From positions 1-64,000 of the forward strand of contig NZ_BONZ01000036.1 in assembly GCF_016862975.1 (NCBI RefSeq): a stretch of DNA of 64,000 nucleotides, in the 5' to 3' direction. This stretch comes from Rugosimonospora africana (GTDB lineage Bacteria > Actinomycetota > Actinomycetes > Mycobacteriales > Micromonosporaceae). The translations under genes were made by a program, and so were the position numbers. The first letter of the stretch is position 1. Each line of letters begins with the position of its first letter. Shown in pieces: positions 52,725 to 59,265 of the stretch. The notes below the pieces were generated by a model. The model ran no database searches. It saw only the letters and a program-made list of their open reading frames with translations, and had not been told where the DNA came from.

Positions 52725-53072
52725 ATGAGCGCAAACGGACGGAAGAGACCCTTCGTGCTGCAGATCGACGTGAACTCAGCCAATACCAGCGAGGTCACGG
52801 TGGTCGTGAACGGTGAGCTGGACATGTCCGGCGCCGCTCGGCTGCGAGAGACCTTCACTTCGCTCCTCAACGGCGGCAAGACCCGGGCGGTCGGGCTCGA
52901 CCTGCGCGGGCTGTCCTTCATCGACTCCACCGGCATCGGCACCCTCGTGGTGGCCCAACGCATCTGTGCGGAGGTGGGGGTGCGCATGCAGCTGATCGGC
53001 GTCAGCCCGTTCGCCGCCCGGGTGTTGAGCGTGACCGGGGTGATGGAGGCGCTCGCCGGCCAGCAACGGTGA
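52725..53072 (+). CDS. STAS-domain anti-sigma-factor antagonist
   Basis: A 115-residue RsbV/SpoIIAA-like protein. VTVVVNGELDMSGAARLRET leads to the phosphorylation site loop LSFIDSTGIGTLVVAQR, where the Ser is the target of RsbW-type kinases. It starts at ATG 52725. It may partner the RsbW-type protein at 32628-33062, but they are 20 kb apart and actinomycetes have many paralogues. Confidence 0.9.
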   Translation: MSANGRKRPFVLQIDVNSANTSEVTVVVNGELDMSGAARLRETFTSLLNGGKTRAVGLDLRGLSFIDSTGIGTLVVAQRICAEVGVRMQLIGVSPFAARVLSVTGVMEALAGQQR

Positions 53073-53156
53073 TCCGAACGTCCCGCGCGGTCGCGCGGCG
53101 CCGCGGTACGGCCGCGCGGGGCGTGCGCCGCCGCCTCGATGGGTATAGATATGCCC

Positions 53157-54146
53157 ATGAGTGGCGTGGACCGGGTACTCCGCCCGGTGGACCTGGCACA
53201 GCAGCGGCGGGCGTGGCTGGCTCTGCCGGTGGCCGCCGCACGGAAGTTCGGCGAGGATTCGGCGGGTAACCTCGCCGCGCTGCTCGCCTACTACGCTTTC
53301 GCCGCCATCTTCCCGCTCCTGCTGACGTTCAGCACGATCGTCGGCTACATCCTGGACAGCCGCTCCGGGCTGCGGCGCGAGCTGCTCGACTCCGCGGTCG
53401 TGGACTTCCCGGTCATCCGTGACCAGCTGCGCACGACCGGGCTGCAGGGGCACTGGTACGTCATCGTCATCTCGCTGGCCATCAGCCTGTGGGGCGCCCG
53501 CGGGGTGGCCGGCGCGGCCCAGGCGGCACTGAACGCGGTGTGGAACGTGCCGTACGCCCAGCGTCCCGGCTTCCCCGCCGCGGCCGGACGCAGCTTCGCG
53601 CTCCTCGCCGTCGCGGCGTTCGCGGTGCTGTCCACCGGGCTGCTGTCCGGCATCGGCGGTACCGGCAGCATCCTCGGCGCCGCGGCGCGGGTCCTCGCGT
53701 ACGCGGCGTCCACACTCATCAACGTCGGTGTGTTCCTGCTCGGGTTCCGGCTGGCCACCGCCCGGGAGGTGCGGCTGCGCGACATGGCCCGGTCGGCGGT
53801 CGCCTCGGCGGTGATCTGGCAGGTCCTGCTCGTCGCCGGTACGTTCCTGCTCGCCCACCAGGTGCGCCACGCCCAGGAGCTGTACGGCACCTTCGGCGTC
53901 GTCCTCGGCCTGATGACCTGGCTGCACCTGCAGGGACAGCTGACGCTCTACGCGGTCGAGGTGGACGTGGTGCGCGCACACCGGCTCTGGCCGCGCAGCC
54001 TGGTCCAGCCGCCGCTGACCGGCGGGGACAAGCGGGCGTACCGCGCGTACGCGGAGGCGACCCGGCGGCGACCGGCCAGCGAGCAGCGGGTCGAGGTGGA
54101 CTTCTCCGATCCGGTGGTGCCGGAGGAGCCCACGATCGGCAATTGA
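53157..54146 (+). CDS. YihY/BrkB-family membrane protein
   Basis: A 329-residue inner-membrane protein with six helices. Family landmarks are AARKFGEDSAGNLAALLAYY, then FAAIFPLLLTF, SLWGARGVAGAAQAALNAVW (with the usual asparagine) and GLMTWLHLQGQLTLYAVEVD. The TATAGAT at 53144-53150 could be a -10 element placing transcription at or near ATG 53157, so a leaderless message is possible; ATG 53139 and 53151 are in frame. The family was once called RNase BN; its function is unclear. Confidence 0.85.
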   Translation: MSGVDRVLRPVDLAQQRRAWLALPVAAARKFGEDSAGNLAALLAYYAFAAIFPLLLTFSTIVGYILDSRSGLRRELLDSAVVDFPVIRDQLRTTGLQGHWYVIVISLAISLWGARGVAGAAQAALNAVWNVPYAQRPGFPAAAGRSFALLAVAAFAVLSTGLLSGIGGTGSILGAAARVLAYAASTLINVGVFLLGFRLATAREVRLRDMARSAVASAVIWQVLLVAGTFLLAHQVRHAQELYGTFGVVLGLMTWLHLQGQLTLYAVEVDVVRAHRLWPRSLVQPPLTGGDKRAYRAYAEATRRRPASEQRVEVDFSDPVVPEEPTIGN

Positions 54147-54162
54147 CCGGAGCACAGCACGC

Positions 54163-54200
54163 GGCGGGGGTACGGACCCTGATGGATCCGTACCCCCGCC
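54163..54200. terminator. Bidirectional hairpin terminator
   Basis: A perfect 14-bp stem (54163-54176 with 54187-54200) around a 10-base loop lies between the convergent BrkB-like and carboxylesterase genes. Confidence 0.85.
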
Positions 54201-54213
54201 CGAGGTCGCGGCG

Positions 54214-55821
54214 TCAGCCGTCGATCGTCGCCCAGAAGCCGCACCGGTGCTCGCTGCTCAGGTCCACCGGCCGGATCCCGTCCGGCGACAGTGACTGCAC
54301 CATCGTCGAGCCGTGGTACCGGCTCCACTCCGGGGTGCCCGGGCCGTTCGGGTCGCTGGAGTGCGCGAACGTGGTCCAGTAGTCGACCATCTGGTTGGAC
54401 AGCCGCTTCTCCGCCGCCGTCGCCGGGCCGGGGAACTGCTCGTCGTCGAAGAGGAACTGCAGCTCACTGGCGTGGAAGGCGCCGGTGGGGAAGCTCGGCG
54501 CCCCGCCGAGCGTCCACGGTGCCTGCTCGTCGGCGAACTCGTACGCGTAGGTCGGCACGTACTGGGCGAACGCCCGGTCGGTGGACATCGCCGGGCAGGC
54601 CCAGGCGCGGTCGGTCCACACGGTCGCCAGCGCCTCGCTCGGGGAGGAGTAGTCGGCGAGCGGGTATTCGGCCAGTACCCGCTGTCCCGCGGCGGTGCCG
54701 AGCACCGACTCGACCTCGGTACGGTAGTCGTCCGCGGTCGCCACGTGCTGGCTCATCAGCTCGATGGCCCCGACGAACATCCGGTGCTCATCGCGAGTGG
54801 TGCCGACGACGACCGGCACCCGGGTGAACTGGCCGGTCGCGATCGCCTGTGCCGGCCCGATCGGCAGGAACCCGCCGCCGTACACCGGCCCGTAGCCCTG
54901 GCCGCCGGCCGACGCCTCGAGCAGCGTCGCCGGGGACACCTTGCGCAGGCAGGCCGCCTCGGTGCCGGGGTCGGTGCAGCCGACCCGTTGCGCCAGTGCC
55001 GCGCCCTCCTGCTCCGCGACCGCGCGGGGGCGCGGGTACCAGTTGCCACCGTCCTGGTACGGCCACTCGGTGGTCACCGAGCACGGGCCGCTCTGCATCA
55101 CGGCGCGCCGGAACAGGCCGGCGGAGGACGGGGCGGCCAGCTGCGAACAGGTGCTCACGCTGCCGGCCGACTCGCCAACCAGAGTGACGTCGCGGGGGTC
55201 GCCGCCGAACGCCGCGATGTTGCGCTGGACCCAGCGCAGCGCCGCCTGCTGGTCCTGCAGCCCGTAGTTGCCGGACTGGTCGCCGCCGAGGGCCGGGTCG
55301 GCCAGGAAGCCGAACACGCCGAGCCGGTAGTTGGCGGTCACCACCACGACGTCGCCGCGGTCGACCATCGGGTCGGCTCGGTAGAGGCGGGCCGAGCCGG
55401 AGTAGAAGCCGCCGCCGTGCACGAAGAAGACCACCGGCAGCTTGCGGCCGTCGGTGTGGCTGGGCGTGGTCACGTTCAGGTACAGGCAGTCCTCGGTGTC
55501 GCTGGCCGGGTCACCGAGGAAGCCGTCGGTCTGCGGGCAGTCGTTGCCCGGTTGGGTGGCGTCCCGGACGCCGGACCACGCGGCCGGCGGTTGGGGCGCG
55601 GCCCAACGCAGCTGGCCGACGGGCGGCGCGGCGTACGGGATCCCCTGGAACGTGCGGTGGCTCGTCCCGACGGTTCCGCGCACCGCCCCCGCGTCGGTGC
55701 GCACGACCGGATCGGTGGCACCCGCCGGGCCGCTCGTCGTGGTCGCCGCCGCCGCGCCACCGGCCGTTGCGACCACGATGGCGAGGCCGAGCGCCACCCC
55801 TCGTGCGATTCGATGCTTCAT
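54214..55821 (-). CDS. Secreted type-B carboxylesterase
   Basis: A 535-residue alpha/beta-hydrolase of the carboxylesterase/cholinesterase family. A signal peptide (to AAAATTTSG, residue 30) indicates secretion. FQGIPYAAPPVGQLRWAAP, the acidic EDCLYLNV, the oxyanion FFVHGGGFYSGS and the nucleophile elbow GESAGSVS are present; the acid lies in GTTRDEHRMF and the His in GAFHASELQFLF. Cysteine pairs for the usual disulfides are seen (NDC/EDC). ATG 55821 follows GAGGAAGGA by seven bases. It would hydrolyse ester substrates outside the cell. Confidence 0.95.
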   Translation of the reverse strand: MKHRIARGVALGLAIVVATAGGAAAATTTSGPAGATDPVVRTDAGAVRGTVGTSHRTFQGIPYAAPPVGQLRWAAPQPPAAWSGVRDATQPGNDCPQTDGFLGDPASDTEDCLYLNVTTPSHTDGRKLPVVFFVHGGGFYSGSARLYRADPMVDRGDVVVVTANYRLGVFGFLADPALGGDQSGNYGLQDQQAALRWVQRNIAAFGGDPRDVTLVGESAGSVSTCSQLAAPSSAGLFRRAVMQSGPCSVTTEWPYQDGGNWYPRPRAVAEQEGAALAQRVGCTDPGTEAACLRKVSPATLLEASAGGQGYGPVYGGGFLPIGPAQAIATGQFTRVPVVVGTTRDEHRMFVGAIELMSQHVATADDYRTEVESVLGTAAGQRVLAEYPLADYSSPSEALATVWTDRAWACPAMSTDRAFAQYVPTYAYEFADEQAPWTLGGAPSFPTGAFHASELQFLFDDEQFPGPATAAEKRLSNQMVDYWTTFAHSSDPNGPGTPEWSRYHGSTMVQSLSPDGIRPVDLSSEHRCGFWATIDG

Positions 55822-56194
55822 CGCCGCGTCCTTCCTCGACAGCTCTCTCTTGCGATGCCATCGATCATGGAAGCGGCGGGGCCGGAAAACACGGGGCTTA
55901 GACCCCCGAATCGGGGTGGGGACAGTCGGCGTTTCTGTGCCGGGGGCGCCGCGGCGGCCCGGCACAGGCCCTGCCCTGTCGGTCTTGTCGAGCCGAGGCG
56001 GAGGCCAGGCGTCGATCCGTCGTTCGGCCGCCAGCGGTGCCGAGGAAGGAGGCGCCGCGGTCAAGCGGCCGGGGAACTTCGCAGGCGGGGCTCGCAGGAT
56101 GTCTGGATACCGGTGTTGTATCCAGACATCCGAGAACGCAGCCGGTCGGCGGCTGGGGCCGCCGCAGGCCGGCAGATGATCGGCAGGACAGGGC
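55822..56194. other. Intergenic region with a 3'-end hairpin element
   Basis: A 373-bp spacer between the carboxylesterase start and the stop of the upstream gene. It holds a perfect 14-bp-arm hairpin (56097-56131) and its conserved flank (56132-56190). The remaining sequence shows no gene. Confidence 0.6.
56097..56190 (-). repeat. 3'-end hairpin element, copy 1
   Basis: GGATGTCTGGATAC (56097-56110) and GTATCCAGACATCC (56118-56131) form a perfect 14-bp stem around loop CGGTGTT. The inner 17 bases are identical to those of the element at 60437-60473, and the next ~40 bases toward 56170 are also similar. Read in the transcribed direction it starts after the stop codon at 56195, so it may be a terminator or 3' UTR structure. 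Confidence 0.75.
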
Positions 56195-56815
56195 CTAAAC
56201 CCGCATGTACGGGCAGGCGAGCGCCGTGGCGAGCACCAGGGTACGCAGCGGCTCGGGCAGCGGCGCCGGAATGCTCAACCGGTAGCTGCCCTGGAAGTCC
56301 GCGACCCGGTGCGGCACGCCCGTGAGGGTCGCGATCGGGGCACCGTCGTCGCCGTACAGGGCGTAGCCCAGCGGGTCACTCGGGGAGCGGTGGTCGGTGA
56401 CCCGCAACGCCTCGCCCAGCGAGGTCCCGGAGGCGTCGCGCATGCGCAGGCAGACCTTCTTCTCCTCGACCCGGGACGGGCTGAACAGCAGCCGGCCCAG
56501 CTCCTCGCCGCCGGGGCGGCGGACCGCCGCGTACTTCTCGGTCGAGGGAGGCTTCTCCAGTTCGAACAGCACGCTCTCCGGGCCGGTCCGGAACTCGAAG
56601 CAGTGGAAGCGATCCGACGCGGGGTAGACCGGGGTGAACGCCTGCCACGCCCGGCGCAGCGGGTTGGTCAGCAGCGGCTCGCCGATGGTGACCAGCTCGG
56701 CGCCGTCGGGCGTGGTGACGGTCCAGTGGTCGCCGGTGCCGAGCGCCGCGAGGCTCCACTCCCGGGGAAGCTTCGTGAAGAGCAGTTCGGACGCGTGATG
56801 GATGTCGTGCGCCAT
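56195..56815 (-). CDS. Conserved protein, possibly LURP-one/scramblase-like
   Basis: A 206-residue cytoplasmic protein with many short beta strands and no signal or membrane helix. The strand pattern (YAAVRRPGGEELGRLLF, then SYRLSIPAPLPEPLRTLVLA and the C-terminal hydrophobic helix) recalls LURP-one/phospholipid scramblase-like beta-barrels, but the match is not firm. ATG 56815 is used. It is downstream of an S26-peptidase-like gene in the same direction, 98 bp away, which may place it in the same transcription unit. The 3' end carries two recurrent hairpin-type sequences. Confidence 0.6.
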   Translation of the reverse strand: MAHDIHHASELLFTKLPREWSLAALGTGDHWTVTTPDGAELVTIGEPLLTNPLRRAWQAFTPVYPASDRFHCFEFRTGPESVLFELEKPPSTEKYAAVRRPGGEELGRLLFSPSRVEEKKVCLRMRDASGTSLGEALRVTDHRSPSDPLGYALYGDDGAPIATLTGVPHRVADFQGSYRLSIPAPLPEPLRTLVLATALACPYMRV

Positions 56816-56913
56816 GAGGCTGTCAGCTCTCCGGGTGCCGGGTCGGTCCGCGTGCCGGAGGGGCCCGGCGGCGAGCGGACAGCGTAACAGCACGGGTTCC
56901 CGGGCCCTGCCGG

Positions 56914-57432
56914 TCAGCGCTCGCGTACCGCACCCGGGACCGGGCGCAGCACCACGCCCAGCACCAGGTCCGAGGCGACGAAGCCGAAGTTGCGGGAGTC
57001 GAAGCTCGCCGGCGCGTTGTCGCCCAGCACGACGAGGCGGTTCTCCGGAACCGGGGTGCCGGCCTGCCGGCGCAGCGCCGGATCGACCCGGTCGGGTACC
57101 GCGTCGCCGGGTACCGCGACCGCTCGCTTGAGCAGGAACCGGTCGTCCAGCCGGCGCCCGCCGCGCACCGGTTCGGCGGGCGGCAGATCCGGATGCGTAC
57201 CGGCGGCGGGGCGGGCCTGCTCCGGCAGCCGGAACATCACGATCTGGCCGCGCCGCACGCGCCGGCCGAGCGTCCGCCGCACGATGACCCGGTCGCCGCT
57301 GCGCAGCGCCGGCTCCATGCTGGCCCCCGTCACGGTGACGACGACGAGGACGGCCTTCAGCCAGCCCCCGGCGACGGCCAGCAGCAGTACCGCGCCGAGC
57401 ACGGACCCGAGCACGACGACGGTCGGGGACAT
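56914..57432 (-). CDS. Signal peptidase I-like protein (S26)
   Basis: A 172-residue membrane-anchored serine protease. One N-terminal helix (TVVVLGSVLGAVLLLAVAGG) leads to the S26 catalytic elements: the Ser in TGASMEPALRSGD and the Lys in LLKRAVAVPGD, followed by the box VVLGDNAPASFDSRNFG. It is shorter than housekeeping LepB, as expected for a specialised peptidase. It lies 164 bp downstream of, and in the same direction as, a MauD/TlpA-like thioredoxin, opposite a Cys-rich peptide gene. Processing of that peptide is a reasonable hypothesis. Confidence 0.85.
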   Translation of the reverse strand: MSPTVVVLGSVLGAVLLLAVAGGWLKAVLVVVTVTGASMEPALRSGDRVIVRRTLGRRVRRGQIVMFRLPEQARPAAGTHPDLPPAEPVRGGRRLDDRFLLKRAVAVPGDAVPDRVDPALRRQAGTPVPENRLVVLGDNAPASFDSRNFGFVASDLVLGVVLRPVPGAVRER

Positions 57433-57596
57433 GCGCTCACTCCCTTGTGGACAGTCTTTCGCTGTTCGGGATCACGCCACAGCGTCGCCGGTGCCGGCCG
57501 CGTCCGGCTGAGCTGCCTTCGGCCGGGCCGCGTCCGGCTGAGCTGGGTCGGCTCAGGCTGAGCCACCTCAGGCCGAGCCGCCCCGGCCGGGACGCG

Positions 57597-58136
57597 TCAC
57601 ACCGCCGGTTCGAGCATCACGGCGCTCGGCTCGTATCCGACCGCTGCCACCCGGCGCTCCGCACCGACGCGGATGAACGTCGGGAAGGCATCCACCGACA
57701 GCGCCTCGGTCACCGTCCCGTTCAGCGGTTCGGTGACCACCCGGGCGACCGGGGACAGGGCGGCGACCTCGCGGGCGACCTCGTCGTCGTTGCCGACGAC
57801 GACCGCCACCAGCGCCTCGCGGCCGAGCGGGGAGGACCGCGCGTACTCGACGAACTTTGGCAACGCCTCCTCGCACGGGGCGCAGCCGGGCCGGAAGAAG
57901 CCCAGTACCGCGTCCGCGCCGAGCGAGTCGGCGGTGAGCACCTCGCCGTCGCGGGCCCGCGTCTCGAACGGCTGGATCCGGTACCCGGAGGTCAGGCTCG
58001 GACCGCTGGCGCGCCGCTGTACCCGGGCGAGCGTTTCGGTCTGCACCCGGAGCCGGCGGATGACGCCGACCATGAGCAACAGGTTGAGCAGGCCGAGCAG
58101 GCCGGCAATCACGGCGACTGCGTCGAAGACGGTCAT
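57597..58136 (-). CDS. Membrane-anchored MauD/TlpA-like thioredoxin
   Basis: A 179-residue thioredoxin-fold protein facing outside the membrane. The N-terminal helix is AVIAGLLGLLNLLLMVGVI; a linker leads to the redoxin domain with the redox motif CAPC in LGFFRPGCAPCEEALPKF. VVVGNDDEVAREVA and the cis-Pro segment VDAFPTFIRV complete the fold. It resembles MauD, which helps form disulfides in methylamine dehydrogenase small subunit. It is divergent from a nine-cysteine peptide gene and upstream of an S26 peptidase, so disulfide formation in that peptide is a likely role. Confidence 0.85.
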   Translation of the reverse strand: MTVFDAVAVIAGLLGLLNLLLMVGVIRRLRVQTETLARVQRRASGPSLTSGYRIQPFETRARDGEVLTADSLGADAVLGFFRPGCAPCEEALPKFVEYARSSPLGREALVAVVVGNDDEVAREVAALSPVARVVTEPLNGTVTEALSVDAFPTFIRVGAERRVAAVGYEPSAVMLEPAV

Positions 58137-58817
58137 CGGGGTCTCCTCTTCTGGTGTCGGTGCTGATGCGCCGTCGGTGCGACTGCGCTGCTGGTGCTAC
58201 CGCGCGGCGGGTGCTACTGCGGCGCCCGTGCGGGGAGGAACGGGGCCACCAGATCGTCGATGGCAATCGACGTTCCGAAACACCGGCGGGGCACGGCGGA
58301 ATTTCGCCGGCGGACCCGGATTATGCGGGCGGTCAACCCGGCCAATTGCGTGGACGGTGCTGGTAACGACCTCGTCGCGGACCGCGATTCCTGGAACGAA
58401 CGGAACGCTTGACGGCCGCACGACTTACTCACGGCTGGCACCAGAAATACCACGTCACCGCGCGCTGACAGGCGATCTTCGAATCGCTCACGAATGCCAC
58501 TCTCCCCGTCGGTGACCAGGTCGGATGCTGGGTATCCGCCCCAAACGAAGTGGCGCCCGGACCGTCGTTCCCCGCTGGGCGCACGCTAGTTGAAATTGAC
58601 GAGAGTCGTCAACCGCGCGTCCCCGGTCATCCGGCGAATCATTGCCGTGCGCTGCGCTGACTACTGAGCGAATATACATCCCAGGTTGGATAGTTTTTCG
58701 GCTCAATCGAACGCTGTATTGACTATTGTTGATTACCAACCGGAGTCTGCAGGAACGCCATCTATTCGGATGGAGGTCGCGCGTACCCACCGGCACGCGC
58801 TCGACGAAAGGAAACCC
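58137..58817. other. AT-richer divergent control region upstream of the Cys-rich peptide gene
   Basis: A 681-bp spacer, with its right half (about 58580-58800) clearly less GC-rich than the rest of the window. It holds a perfect palindrome at 58596-58612 and, at 58719, TTGACT without a convincing -10. Several short open frames occur, but none has a supported ribosome site. It probably contains both divergent promoters. Confidence 0.55.
58596..58612. promoter_or_regulatory. Perfect palindrome TTGACGA-GAG-TCGTCAA
   Basis: Two perfect 7-bp arms with a 3-bp spacer, 206 bp before the peptide start and 460 bp before the thioredoxin start, in AT-richer DNA. It has the size of a dimeric repressor site. 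No regulator gene is adjacent. Confidence 0.6.
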
Positions 58818-59003
58818 ATGACCCGAATGTTCGGTCGGTTCGCCGACAAGGTGCTGGACCGCCTGCTGCCCAGCGCCACCGCTTCCGCCGGGCACTGCAG
58901 CTGCCAGTGCCGCGCCATCGGGCCGTGCACGAACGCGTGTCCCGGCGGCACGTGGGCGTGCTACGACTGCGAGGGCGGCTACAGCTGCGTGGCCTGCCGC
59001 TAA
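58818..59003 (+). CDS. Cysteine-rich 61-residue peptide (putative exported disulfide-rich precursor)
   Basis: The reading frame codes 61 residues from ATG 58818, behind AAAGGA. Residues 1-24 (MTRMFGRFADKVLDRLLPSA, then TASA) form an amphipathic leader without a normal signal-peptide core. Residues 25-61 hold nine cysteines: GHCSCQCRAIGPCTNACP, then GGTWACYDCEGGYSCVACR. Spacing CxCxC, CxxxC and CxxC is typical of disulfide- or metal-binding mini-proteins; CPGGTWACY loosely recalls the CPPGT...W...CY segment of methylamine dehydrogenase small subunit. A very strong terminator follows. The divergent MauD-like thioredoxin and S26 peptidase suggest joint maturation. The product could be a secreted peptide, a RiPP-like precursor or a small redox protein; I do not recognise a named family. 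Confidence 0.75.
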   Translation: MTRMFGRFADKVLDRLLPSATASAGHCSCQCRAIGPCTNACPGGTWACYDCEGGYSCVACR

Positions 59004-59013
59004 AGGTCCGGCG

Positions 59014-59049
59014 GCGCCAGGTCCCGGGGTTCGCTCCGGGACCTGGCGC
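59014..59049 (+). terminator. Strong hairpin terminator of the Cys-rich peptide gene
   Basis: A perfect 14-bp stem (59014-59027 with 59036-59049), loop of eight, starts eleven bases after the stop codon. Such a stem marks the peptide gene as a separate, discrete transcript. Confidence 0.9.
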
Positions 59050-59064
59050 GTCCCGCCCCGGTCC

Positions 59065-59109
59065 CGCGCTTCGGTGGCTCGCGCTTCGGTGGCTCGCGCG
59101 CCGGTGGGC
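59065..59109. repeat. 15-bp tandem repeat
   Basis: CGCGCTTCGGTGGCT occurs at 59065-59079 and 59080-59094, with a diverged third copy at 59095-59109. The tract follows the terminator of the peptide gene and shows no coding role. Confidence 0.75.
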
Positions 59110-59192
59110 CCGCGCCCCGGTGACCCGTGCCCGGTGACCCGCGCCCGTCCGCTCGCCTCGGTGGCCCGGCCGAGGACAGCCAGCCGACAAAG

Positions 59193-59245
59193 CGGAGATG
59201 GCTGCTCCGGTTCGGTGCTACAGTGAAGCGGAGATCGCATCTCCG
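59193..59245. promoter_or_regulatory. Two 17-bp palindromic operators upstream of the reductase gene
   Basis: CGGAGATCGCATCTCCG (59229-59245) is a perfect palindrome (7-bp arms). A partial copy CGGAGATGGCTGCTCCG lies at 59193-59209. Centres are 36 bp apart. The size and spacing fit a TetR dimer; the TetR encoded at 60562 is the nearest candidate. Confidence 0.75.
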
Positions 59246-59265
59246 TTATGCCGAAGGGTGGTCGC

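Noticed and set aside
57597-58136. Part of a methylamine utilisation (mau) operon
   Set aside because: Only a MauD-like thioredoxin is present; the dehydrogenase subunits, MauE and MauG are absent, so the resemblance is limited to fold and redox motif.
58154-58453. Small open frames in the region before the Cys-rich peptide, considered as extra peptide precursors
   Set aside because: They lack ribosome sites and cysteine patterns and overlap each other on both strands.
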